Assembly: GCF_004358425.1 (NCBI RefSeq)
Contig: NZ_CP037948.1
Span: 434,001 to 498,000 of the forward strand
Length of the DNA: 64,000 bases
Direction: 5' to 3'
Source: Qipengyuania sediminis
Lineage (GTDB): Bacteria > Pseudomonadota > Alphaproteobacteria > Sphingomonadales > Sphingomonadaceae
Shown here: positions 20,399 to 27,749 of the stretch, in pieces
How the letters are laid out: every line of letters begins with the position of its first letter
How positions within the stretch are numbered: the stretch's first letter is position 1
Made by a program: the position numbers and the translations under genes
The notes under the pieces: generated by a model
The model's database searches: none
Told to the model about the DNA's origin: nothing
The model's input: the letters and a program-made list of their open reading frames with translations, nothing else

Positions 20399-20474
20399 GT
20401 CCTTCGACAAGCTCAGGACGAGCGCAGCTGGGTCTGAACTCCAGCGCCGCTCATGCTGAGCCTGTCGAAGCATC
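20399..20474. repeat. REP-like inverted pair at the zapE 3' end
   Basis: CCTTCGACAAGCTCAGGACG at 20401-20420 faces the inverted partner ATGCTGAGCCTGTCGAAGC at 20453-20471. The right half overlaps the last codons of zapE (minus strand) and supplies its TGA stop; the encoded tail is DASTGSA. The same family occurs in dnaE, at 30278 and at 59890-59978. Confidence 0.8.
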
Positions 20475-21593
20475 TTTCGCTCCGACCACACCGTGCCCGC
20501 GTGCCATATAGGCGCCGCTCTGCATCTCCTTCAGCCGGCTCACCGTGCGCGCGAACTCAAAGCTCCCGTCGCCGGCGGGATAGAGCGCTTCGGGCTCGGC
20601 GGCGGCGGTGGCGAAGAGTTTGACGCCGTTTTCGTAAAGGGAGTCGATCAGTTTGGTGAAGCGGATCGCCTCGTTGCGGTTCTCAGGCCCCAGGGCCGGG
20701 ATGCCGACGATGATGACGGTATGATAGGCATGCGCCAGAGCCAGGTAATCGGCCGCGCCACGGTTCTCTGCGCAGAGCCGCTTGAAGCTGAATACCGCGA
20801 CGCCTTTGAGGCTCTTGGGCACGTGCAATACACGGCCGCCCCCCAGGGGCAGTTCGGCGCTGGGGACATTGGCAGCATCCTCGGGCTTATAATCCGTCAG
20901 CCGGAAGAAGGCCTCGCGCACCGCCGCGGTCGCTGCTTCGCCCAACGGCGTGTGCCAGCTGTCGAGCCCGGCGATGCGGTCGAGCCTGTAGTCGGTGGGG
21001 CCGTTCAAGGCGACAACGTCGAGCTCGCCTTCTACCAAGGCGATGAAGGGGAGGAACAGGCTGCGGTTGAGCCCGTCCTTGTAGAGGTCGGCCGGGGGGC
21101 GGTTGCTCGTGGCCACCACGGTCACGCCCTCATCGCGGATCAGCGCGGTAAACAGCCGGCTCATGATCGCGGCGTCGGCGGTGTTGGTGACCACCATCTC
21201 GTCGAAGGCGAGACAGGTCAGGTTCTCGGCCAGGCGCGCTGCGACGGGCGGGATGGGATCGCCCGCCTCTTTCGCACGCTCGTTGCGAAGCAGGCGATCG
21301 ACCTCGAGCATGAATTCGTGGAAGTGGACGCGGCGCTTTTCTCCGATCGCCAGCGTGGCGACGAAAAGGTCCATCAGCATCGACTTGCCGCGCCCGACCC
21401 CGCCCCAAAGATAGACCCCGCGCACCTTGCGCCGCCGGCGGGCGAATAGCCGCCCCAGCAGGCCCCCGCCGGTGCCAGCCTCGAGCTCCGTCTGGAGGCG
21501 AGCCATCCGCTCCGCAGCGCGGCGCTGGTCGGGATCCGGTTTGAGCTCGCCAGCCGCGACAAGCGCTTCGTAGCGCGCCAGCAGCACGCTCAT
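20451..21593 (-). CDS. zapE: Cell division protein ZapE (AFG1-like ATPase)
   Basis: P-loop ATPase of the AFG1/ZapE family, linked in other proteobacteria to Z-ring function and protein quality control. The 380-residue protein has Walker A GVYLWGGVGRGKSMLMDLF near residue 70, the family block RVHFHEFMLEVDRLL, Walker B LTCLAFDEMVVTN and the sensor VVATSNRPPADLYKDGL. The last residues DASTGSA come from a palindromic repeat and replace the native C terminus. The ATG start overlaps the stop of the upstream thioesterase gene (ATGA), so the pair is an operon. The frame is open upstream of 21593, but that stretch lies inside the thioesterase gene. Confidence 0.93.
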   Translation of the reverse strand: MSVLLARYEALVAAGELKPDPDQRRAAERMARLQTELEAGTGGGLLGRLFARRRRKVRGVYLWGGVGRGKSMLMDLFVATLAIGEKRRVHFHEFMLEVDRLLRNERAKEAGDPIPPVAARLAENLTCLAFDEMVVTNTADAAIMSRLFTALIRDEGVTVVATSNRPPADLYKDGLNRSLFLPFIALVEGELDVVALNGPTDYRLDRIAGLDSWHTPLGEAATAAVREAFFRLTDYKPEDAANVPSAELPLGGGRVLHVPKSLKGVAVFSFKRLCAENRGAADYLALAHAYHTVIIVGIPALGPENRNEAIRFTKLIDSLYENGVKLFATAAAEPEALYPAGDGSFEFARTVSRLKEMQSGAYMARGHGVVGAKDASTGSA

Positions 21594-22045
21594 CGCATCT
21601 TCTTCACGATGCCCGAGAAGCTGGCGACGATGTGCGCCTCCTGCTCCACCAGCCCCCGCACGAAGACGAGGCTGCCGGTCTCCCGCACGATCTCGCAAAC
21701 CGCGTCCAGCGGATGCTCGGGCCGCCCGGCGCCCACAAATTGCGTGGACAGTTCAAGCGTTACCGAAAACCCCGCGTTCCCCCCCCCGCCGATCATGTGC
21801 ATTGTGGTGAACAGGCTTATGTCGATCAGCGCCAGAGTCACCGCGCCATGGACGATGCCTTGCAGGTTCTCGTGCCGCCGCTCGGGAAACATGCGCAGCC
21901 GCGCACGTCCGTCGTCGTCGATCCGCGTGATCATGCGCCCCATGACGGCGCCGTTGAAAAGCGTCGGGTCCTTGAGGTTCCAGTGCCGCCAGCCGGGATT
22001 GGCGGGGTCCGGACCGTTCTCGAAGATGGCTTCCGGCAGTGCCAC
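21590..22045 (-). CDS. PaaI-family hotdog thioesterase
   Basis: A 151-residue hotdog-fold protein. The signature LQGIVHGAVTLALIDISLF corresponds to the HGG-type active-site region of PaaI thioesterases; here the motif is HGA. The following strand SVTLELSTQFVGAGR is also typical. It probably hydrolyses an acyl-CoA, but the substrate is not defined. It overlaps zapE by 4 bp at its 3' end and starts 8 bp after the sdhB stop on the same strand, so sdhB, thioesterase and zapE may share a transcript. Confidence 0.85.
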   Translation of the reverse strand: MALPEAIFENGPDPANPGWRHWNLKDPTLFNGAVMGRMITRIDDDGRARLRMFPERRHENLQGIVHGAVTLALIDISLFTTMHMIGGGGNAGFSVTLELSTQFVGAGRPEHPLDAVCEIVRETGSLVFVRGLVEQEAHIVASFSGIVKKMR

Positions 22046-22053
22046 GCGCGGGA

Positions 22054-22836
22054 CTAGATCGCGCGTTCGACCAGCATCTTCTTGGTCTCGGCGATCGCCT
22101 TGGCGGGGTTCAGACCCTTGGGGCAGACGTTGGCGCAGTTCATGATGGTGTGGCAGCGGTAGAGGCGGAACGGGTCCTCGAGCTGGTCGAGCCGGTCGCC
22201 CGTCATTTCGTCGCGGCTATCCGCGAGCCAGCGATAGGCCTGCAGCAGGATCGCGGGGCCCAGGAACTTGTCACTATTCCACCAATAGCTGGGGCAGGCA
22301 GTCGAGCAGCAGGCGCACAGAATGCACTCATAAAGCCCGTCGAGATGCGCGCGCTGTTCGGGACTCTGTAGCCGCTCCTTGCCGCTGGGCGTCGTGGTCA
22401 CCGTCTGCAGCCAGGGTCGGATGCTGGCATATTGCGCGTAGAAATGGGTGAAGTCGGGAACGAGGTCCTTGATCACCTCCATATGCGGCAAGGGCGTGAT
22501 GCGGATATCGCCCTTCAAGTCCTCGATCGCGGTGGTGCAGGCGAGGCCGTTGAGACCGTTCATGTTCATCGAGCACGAGCCACAAATGCCTTCCCGGCAC
22601 GAGCGGCGGAACGTAAGTGTCGGGTCAATCTCGTTCTTGATCTTGAACAGGGCGTCGAGGACCATCGGCCCCGTCTGGTCGAGGTCGAGCTCGAAGGTGT
22701 CATAGCGCGGGTTGGCCCCGCTGTCGGGATCGTAACGATAGATTCTGAAGCGCTTGACCCGCGCGGCCCCTTCGGCCCGATGGCTTCGCCCCTTGCTGGT
22801 GATCTTCGAATTTTTGGGAAGCGTGAAGGTGGCCAT
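22054..22836 (-). CDS. sdhB: Succinate dehydrogenase iron-sulfur subunit
   Basis: Electron-transfer subunit of complex II at the inner membrane. The 260-residue protein has the 2Fe-2S ligands in [22 protein letters not shown], the first CxxCxxC in [16 protein letters not shown] and the second set in [17 protein letters not shown], which together bind the 4Fe-4S and 3Fe-4S clusters. It is complete and of normal length. Unusually, it is not next to sdhCDA, which lie about 20 kb away on the opposite strand. It heads a minus-strand run with a thioesterase and zapE. Confidence 0.97.
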   Translation of the reverse strand: MATFTLPKNSKITSKGRSHRAEGAARVKRFRIYRYDPDSGANPRYDTFELDLDQTGPMVLDALFKIKNEIDPTLTFRRSCREGICGSCSMNMNGLNGLACTTAIEDLKGDIRITPLPHMEVIKDLVPDFTHFYAQYASIRPWLQTVTTTPSGKERLQSPEQRAHLDGLYECILCACCSTACPSYWWNSDKFLGPAILLQAYRWLADSRDEMTGDRLDQLEDPFRLYRCHTIMNCANVCPKGLNPAKAIAETKKMLVERAI

Positions 22837-22927
22837 CGGCGGCAGGGTCCTGTCTCAGCGTGCCGCCTATCTAGCGCCCGGGCGGGGGAGGGCAAGTGTC
22901 GCGCCGCGGCGAAAAAGGCGATAGGCG

Positions 22928-23662
22928 GTGCACGCCGTGCATGATTCCGACCCCTCGCAGCCACCGCGTCATGGCGCGGTTTTCGGCGCCAGCGGTGGGA
23001 TCGGGGGCGCGCTGGTGGCGGAACTGGCGGGCCTGGGCTGGCGGGTGGCGGCGGGCTCGCGCGGCGGGCGGCGGGTAGAGGGCGCGGCGTCTTGCTTCGC
23101 CTTCGATCTCGCGGACGAAGCCAGCATCGCCGCTGCCGCCGCGAGGCTCGATCCCACGACCAGTCTGGTCGTCGTCGCCACCGGTGCCCTGGTCCTTCCC
23201 GGCGAACGCGGGCCGGAACGAAGCCTACGGCAGCTTGATGCTGAAGCGCTCGCAGATGCGTTTCGACTGAATACCATCGGTCCCGCGATGATCGCGAAAC
23301 ACGTCCTGCCGCGTCTGCCCAGAGCCCGGCGCAGTGTCTTTGCGGCGCTGGGTGCGCGGGTCGGCTCGATCGGCGACAATCGTCTGGGCGGCTGGCACGG
23401 TTACCGCGCCAGCAAGGCCGCGCTCGCCATGCTGATTCGCAATTTCGCCATCGAGATGGCGCGCACGCACCCGCAGGCAATTATCGTCGGCCTGCATCCC
23501 GGCACCGTCGCCACGCCGCTCAGCGCGCCTTTCGTCAAGCCAGGCGCCGCCGTCTTTAGCCCCGCAGACGCGGCGCGGCAGCTGGTCGAGGTGCTGTCGG
23601 CGCTGACCCCGGCGCAGAGCGGGCGGGTAATCGACTGGGCGGGCAAGTCGGTACCGGAGTAG
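22928..23662 (+). CDS. Short-chain dehydrogenase/reductase (C-factor-like)
   Basis: A 244-residue SDR. The cofactor loop is GAVFGASGGIGGALVAEL near residue 16, and the catalytic pair is in GYRASKAALAML (Y and K four apart). FAIEMARTHPQAIIVGLHPGTVATPLS is the typical loop after the active site. The closest familiar group is the C-factor or YciK-like SDRs, but the substrate is unknown. GTG 22928 or GTG 22937 could be the start; neither has a strong ribosome-binding site. It is divergent from sdhB. Confidence 0.8.
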   Translation: MHAVHDSDPSQPPRHGAVFGASGGIGGALVAELAGLGWRVAAGSRGGRRVEGAASCFAFDLADEASIAAAAARLDPTTSLVVVATGALVLPGERGPERSLRQLDAEALADAFRLNTIGPAMIAKHVLPRLPRARRSVFAALGARVGSIGDNRLGGWHGYRASKAALAMLIRNFAIEMARTHPQAIIVGLHPGTVATPLSAPFVKPGAAVFSPADAARQLVEVLSALTPAQSGRVIDWAGKSVPE

Positions 23663-23697
23663 ACCGGGGCGGGCGCGGCGCCCCGGTCGGCTCTGGG

Positions 23698-26400
23698 CTA
23701 TTCGCCGAAGGTCCGCTGCCACCACCCGGCCTTACGCGGCTTGGCCTCGGGTTCGGGCTGCGGTTCAGGCACGCTATCAGTCACTGCATCTGCAAGCACG
23801 GGTTGCTCGGCGATCGGAGTCTCGACCATTTCGGGCACTTCTTCAGCCGCGCTTGCGGCAGGCTTGCGCCGCGTCCGCTTGGGCTTTTCAGTCGGCTCGG
23901 GACCGGCAGTGTCAGCCCCTTCCGCGCCCGGCTCCGCTTTCTTGCGGCTGCGCCGCTTGGGCTTCTCCTCAGCGGGCGCATCAGCCTCTTCCCCCTCGCC
24001 CTCCCCGTCCCCGGTCTTGCGCCGGCGGGCGCGCTTGGGTTTGGGCCCTGCTTCGCCCGTATCTTGGGCTATGACTGCCTCGGCGCTCTCGGGCGAGCCT
24101 TCCGGCCCGGCGACCACCGCCATGTCGGCTTCGACCTGCTCGGCGACGGCTTCGAGGCCCTCTGTCTCGATCGCCTCGCTGCCATCGCGCTCACGCCCGC
24201 CGCGGCGACCACGTCCACCCCGCCGCCGCCGCTTGCGGGCGCGTTCGCTATCCTCGCCCTCGGCATGTTGCTCGCGCTCGGCTGCGCGGTCCTCGTCCTC
24301 GCGGCTGGCCCCGATGGTTTGGGGCTCGGCGCGCTCCTCCTCGTCGCGGCGGCGGTTGCGGCCCCCGCGGCGGCGGCGGCGCTTGCGGCCGCGTTCGCCA
24401 TCCTCGCGCTCGCGCCCGTGATCGTCCTGTCGACGCGGCTCGTCGGCATCCGCCTCCTCTTCGTCCATGGCCTCTTCGTCGACGCCATCTTCGTCATCGG
24501 CGAAGTCCTCTTCCGGCTCGGCATCGATGATCGGCTCGAACCTGGGCGTCGTGGTCGGGCGCGGGCCGGAGCTCGCGATCGCCATCTTGGCGCCTTCGTT
24601 CTCGCCTTCGGGGATCACCTCGACTTCGACGCCGTAACGCTCCTCGATTTCCATCAGTTCGGCGCGCTTGGCGTTAAGCAGATAGACGGCCGCCTCGGTG
24701 CTGGCCTGGAGCGTGATGATCGTGCCGCGACCGCGCGCAGCCTCTTCCTCGATCAGGCGCAGCGCCGAAAGACCGGCCGAGGACGCGGTCCGGACGAGGC
24801 CGGTGCCGTCGCAATGCGGGCAGGTGCGAGTGGTCGCTTCGAGCACTCCCGTCCGCAGGCGCTGGCGGCTCATCTCCATGAGTCCGAACGAGCTGATGCG
24901 GCCGACCTGGATGCGCGCGCGGTCGTTCTTCAGCGCGTCCTTCATCGCTTTCTCGACCTTGCGGGTGTTGGAGTGGTGCTCCATGTCGATGAAGTCGATG
25001 ACGACAAGCCCCGCCATGTCGCGCAGGCGGAGCTGGCGGGCGATCTCGCGCGCGGCCTCAAGATTGGTGGCGAGCGCGGTCTGCTCGATCCCGTGCTCCT
25101 TGGTGCTGCGGCCCGAGTTGATGTCGATCGAGACCAGCGCTTCGGTCGGGTTGATGACGAGATAGCCGCCCGATTTGAGCTGCACGACCGGATCGTACAT
25201 CGCCTTCAACTGATCTTCCGCGCCATAGCGCTGGAACAGCGGCACAGGGTCGGAATAGGGCTTCACCCGCCGCGCGTGGCTGGGCATCAGCATCTTCATG
25301 AAGGCGCGAGCGGAGCCGTAGCCTTCCGCCCCCTCGACCACGACCTCCTCGATCTCTTTGTTGTAGATGTCGCGGATGGCGCGCTTGATGAGGTCGCTGT
25401 CCGAATGGATCAACGCCGGCGCAGAGGATTTGAGGGTGTTCTCGCGGATTTCATCCCACAGCCGGGCAAGATAATCGAAATCGCGCTTGATCTCGGGCTT
25501 GGTGCGCTGGAGGCCGGCGGTGCGGACGATGAGGCCCATCGATTTGGGCAGCTTCATCTCGTCGACGATCGATTTAAGCCGCTTGCGATCGCCCGCGCTG
25601 CTGATCTTGCGGCTGATGCCGCCGCCGTGGCTGGAATTAGGCATCAGCACGCAATAGCGGCCGGCGAGGCTGAGATAGGTGGTCAGCGCCGCGCCCTTGT
25701 TGCCGCGCTCTTCCTTGACGACCTGGACCAGCAGCACCTGGCGGCGCTGGATGACGTCCTGGATCTTGTAGCGGCGGCGCAGCGCCATGCGCTTGGCGCG
25801 CGCCTCGTCCACTTCCTTGCCGCGGCTGCGCCCGCCGCCCTTGCCCTGGCGGCGGCCGCGGCGGCGGCGATTGTCGCCTTCATCCTCGCCTTCGGCCTCG
25901 CGCTCCTCGGAAAGCTCCTCGTCGCTGTTCTCGTAATGGCCTTCCTCGATGGTGGCGATGTCGTCCTTCTCGCTGGTATCGACCTCCTCGACCCCGTCCT
26001 CGGCGATCTCCTCGACGAACTGCTCGGCGCTTTCGTCCTCGGCGTCATATTCCTCGCCCGGCATCTCGCCGCGGGCTTCTTCTTCGTCGCGAAGGCGGGC
26101 CTCTTCCTCGGCCACTTCCGCCTCGGCCGCGAGCAGCGCCTCGCGGTCCTCGCGCGGGATCTGATAGTAGTCGGGATGGATTTCGCTGAAGGCGAGGAAG
26201 CCGTGGCGGTTGCCGCCGAAGTCGACGAAGGCGGCCTGCAGGCTTGGTTCGACGCGTGTTACCTTGGCGAGATAGATATTGCCTTTGATCTGCTTCTTGT
26301 CGGCAGATTCGAAATCGAATTCCTCAATCCGGTTGCCCTTCAGCACCGCCACCCGGGTTTCTTCCTGGTGGCGCGCATCGATCAGCATGCGCGTTGTCAT
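23698..26400 (-). CDS. rne: Ribonuclease E/G
   Basis: Endoribonuclease central to mRNA decay and rRNA/tRNA processing. In the 900-residue protein an N-terminal S1 domain is interrupted by a long acidic and then arginine/glycine-rich insertion (about residues 90-210). The catalytic DNase-I-like domain follows with VSIDINSGRST and MAGLVVIDFIDM carrying the metal-binding aspartates, then the zinc-link TCPHCDGTG near residue 525. The last third is low-complexity acidic/basic sequence (EEDEDRAAE, RKRRRRGGR, KPKRARRRK), the usual disordered degradosome scaffold. GGAG lies 8 bp before ATG 26400. The opposite strand is open over nearly the whole gene but is judged a coding shadow. Confidence 0.96.
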   Translation of the reverse strand: MTTRMLIDARHQEETRVAVLKGNRIEEFDFESADKKQIKGNIYLAKVTRVEPSLQAAFVDFGGNRHGFLAFSEIHPDYYQIPREDREALLAAEAEVAEEEARLRDEEEARGEMPGEEYDAEDESAEQFVEEIAEDGVEEVDTSEKDDIATIEEGHYENSDEELSEEREAEGEDEGDNRRRRGRRQGKGGGRSRGKEVDEARAKRMALRRRYKIQDVIQRRQVLLVQVVKEERGNKGAALTTYLSLAGRYCVLMPNSSHGGGISRKISSAGDRKRLKSIVDEMKLPKSMGLIVRTAGLQRTKPEIKRDFDYLARLWDEIRENTLKSSAPALIHSDSDLIKRAIRDIYNKEIEEVVVEGAEGYGSARAFMKMLMPSHARRVKPYSDPVPLFQRYGAEDQLKAMYDPVVQLKSGGYLVINPTEALVSIDINSGRSTKEHGIEQTALATNLEAAREIARQLRLRDMAGLVVIDFIDMEHHSNTRKVEKAMKDALKNDRARIQVGRISSFGLMEMSRQRLRTGVLEATTRTCPHCDGTGLVRTASSAGLSALRLIEEEAARGRGTIITLQASTEAAVYLLNAKRAELMEIEERYGVEVEVIPEGENEGAKMAIASSGPRPTTTPRFEPIIDAEPEEDFADDEDGVDEEAMDEEEADADEPRRQDDHGREREDGERGRKRRRRRGGRNRRRDEEERAEPQTIGASREDEDRAAEREQHAEGEDSERARKRRRRGGRGRRGGRERDGSEAIETEGLEAVAEQVEADMAVVAGPEGSPESAEAVIAQDTGEAGPKPKRARRRKTGDGEGEGEEADAPAEEKPKRRSRKKAEPGAEGADTAGPEPTEKPKRTRRKPAASAAEEVPEMVETPIAEQPVLADAVTDSVPEPQPEPEAKPRKAGWWQRTFGE

Positions 26401-26811
26401 TATGCGTTCTCCATGCGCGCGCGGCCGGGTGTGATCCGGCCGCGGTTCCGCGCGAATTGTGGGTAAGTCCGTGGCTGCTGCGCAGCGTCACGAAGGGGAA
26501 AATCCGCTTGCCGGGTATTAAGCCGGCATTGCGGAATGTCGTGTCTGCACACCGGCGCCTGGCGCTTTCGTGCCCTGTCCGGCCCGCCACGCCCGCGTGC
26601 AAGGCATATGCCGTAACCGCGGATGGAGGGGAGGGACGGCGTGGGAGCTGCATCAACCTGTCTTCGAGCATCGGCACCCGTGGCGGGTGCCGCAAGCATG
26701 GCGGCCGTCGCTGCGCGCGATTGGCGCAATGTGACCGCTCGGTGACGCGCTAGCACCGGGCATAGACGGCGGCAACCATATTGCTCTTGCACCGTCTTAC
26801 CCCGTAATCCG
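26401..26811. other. Divergent intergenic region between rne and the amidase gene
   Basis: This 411-bp gap holds no convincing gene. It must contain the promoters of both divergent genes and probably a long rne 5' leader, which in other proteobacteria mediates autoregulation by RNase E. A GC-rich hairpin lies next to the rne start (26421-26443). No RNA gene or classical -35/-10 pair could be assigned with confidence. Confidence 0.5.
26421..26443 (-). promoter_or_regulatory. Hairpin in the rne leader
   Basis: GCGGCCGG at 26421-26428 pairs perfectly with CCGGCCGC at 26436-26443 around a 7-nt loop, about 20 nt upstream of the rne start on the minus-strand transcript. It could form a leader hairpin that influences translation or autoregulation. 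Confidence 0.35.
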
Positions 26812-27738
26812 ATGCGCATGACGATCGGGGAGCGCGCGGCGACCGGCGCCAGCATCGCCGCCGTGCTGGCGCTTGCCGCCGTGCTCGCGGCCTGGGTATT
26901 CGCGTTGCCGGTGCCGGGCCTGTGGGGCGCACCCGCGGCGCGGATCGCGCTCGGCCCCGCGGCGGCCTATGATCTTCCGGCGGTCGCTGGGGGCGGGGAT
27001 GGGGCTTCGCTGCCGCTCGTCATGCTCGATCCCGGCCATGGCGGATTCGATCCCGGTGCGCGCACGCCGGCGATGGATGAGAAGGACCTGACGCTCGGTC
27101 TGGCGCTGGCGCTGCGCGAGCAATTGCTTGCCGAGGGCGGGGTGCGGGTGGCGATGACGCGGGAGGACGATCGCTTCGTCGCCCTGTCTGAGCGCGCCGA
27201 AGCGGCGCGGCGGTTAGATGCGGCGCTCATGCTGTCGATTCATGCCGATTCGGCCGGCACGGAAAGCGCACGGGCCGGCGAGGTGGCCGGGGCCAGCATC
27301 TACACCTTGTCGGCGAGAGCTTCGGATGCCGCCGCGCGCCGGTTTGCCGCGCGAGAGAATGCCGCCGGCGGGGTCAACGGGCAGTCGCTTGCCGGACAAA
27401 GCGCCGCGGTGAACGCGATCCTGGTCGATCTGGCGCAGCGGCGCACGCAGGCGCAATCCGAGCGTTTCGCCGCGCTGATCGCGGAGGCGGGGCGGGGGCG
27501 GATCGCCTTCCACCCGCAGGCGCGCCGCTCCGCCGCGCTCGAGGTGCTGCGCGCGCCCGACGTTCCCGCTGTGCTGTTCGAAAGTGGCTACATCACCAAT
27601 GCCGCGGATGCCGCCCGGCTCGCCTCAGCGGAAGGGCGGGCGGAGTTCGCGCGGGTCATGGCGCGCGCGATCCGGCTCTATTTCGCGACCGAAGAGGCCG
27701 CGTCCTCGCCCATTGCCAGTTCATTTCCCGCGCCGTAA
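26812..27738 (+). CDS. N-acetylmuramoyl-L-alanine amidase (Amidase_3)
   Basis: Zinc amidase that splits the bond between MurNAc and the stem peptide, used in cell separation. The 308-residue protein has an N-terminal membrane or signal segment (about residues 13-34), then the Amidase_3 domain with ligands in MLDPGHGGFDPGA (H76), the second histidine in LMLSIHADSA (H144) and the catalytic glutamate in VLFESGYITNAADA. It lacks the AMIN targeting domain of longer AmiC proteins. It lies 11 bp upstream of the PBP1A gene, so the two peptidoglycan enzymes probably form an operon. The assigned start is ATG 26812. Confidence 0.92.
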   Translation: MRMTIGERAATGASIAAVLALAAVLAAWVFALPVPGLWGAPAARIALGPAAAYDLPAVAGGGDGASLPLVMLDPGHGGFDPGARTPAMDEKDLTLGLALALREQLLAEGGVRVAMTREDDRFVALSERAEAARRLDAALMLSIHADSAGTESARAGEVAGASIYTLSARASDAAARRFAARENAAGGVNGQSLAGQSAAVNAILVDLAQRRTQAQSERFAALIAEAGRGRIAFHPQARRSAALEVLRAPDVPAVLFESGYITNAADAARLASAEGRAEFARVMARAIRLYFATEEAASSPIASSFPAP

Positions 27739-27749
27739 TTCGAGACCCA

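Noticed and set aside
23803..26466. An open frame of nearly 890 codons on the plus strand, antisense to rne
   Set aside because: It mirrors the rne coding frame, its product is an alternating hydrophobic/arginine sequence with no family motif, and rne is clearly real. High GC and codon bias explain the absence of stops.
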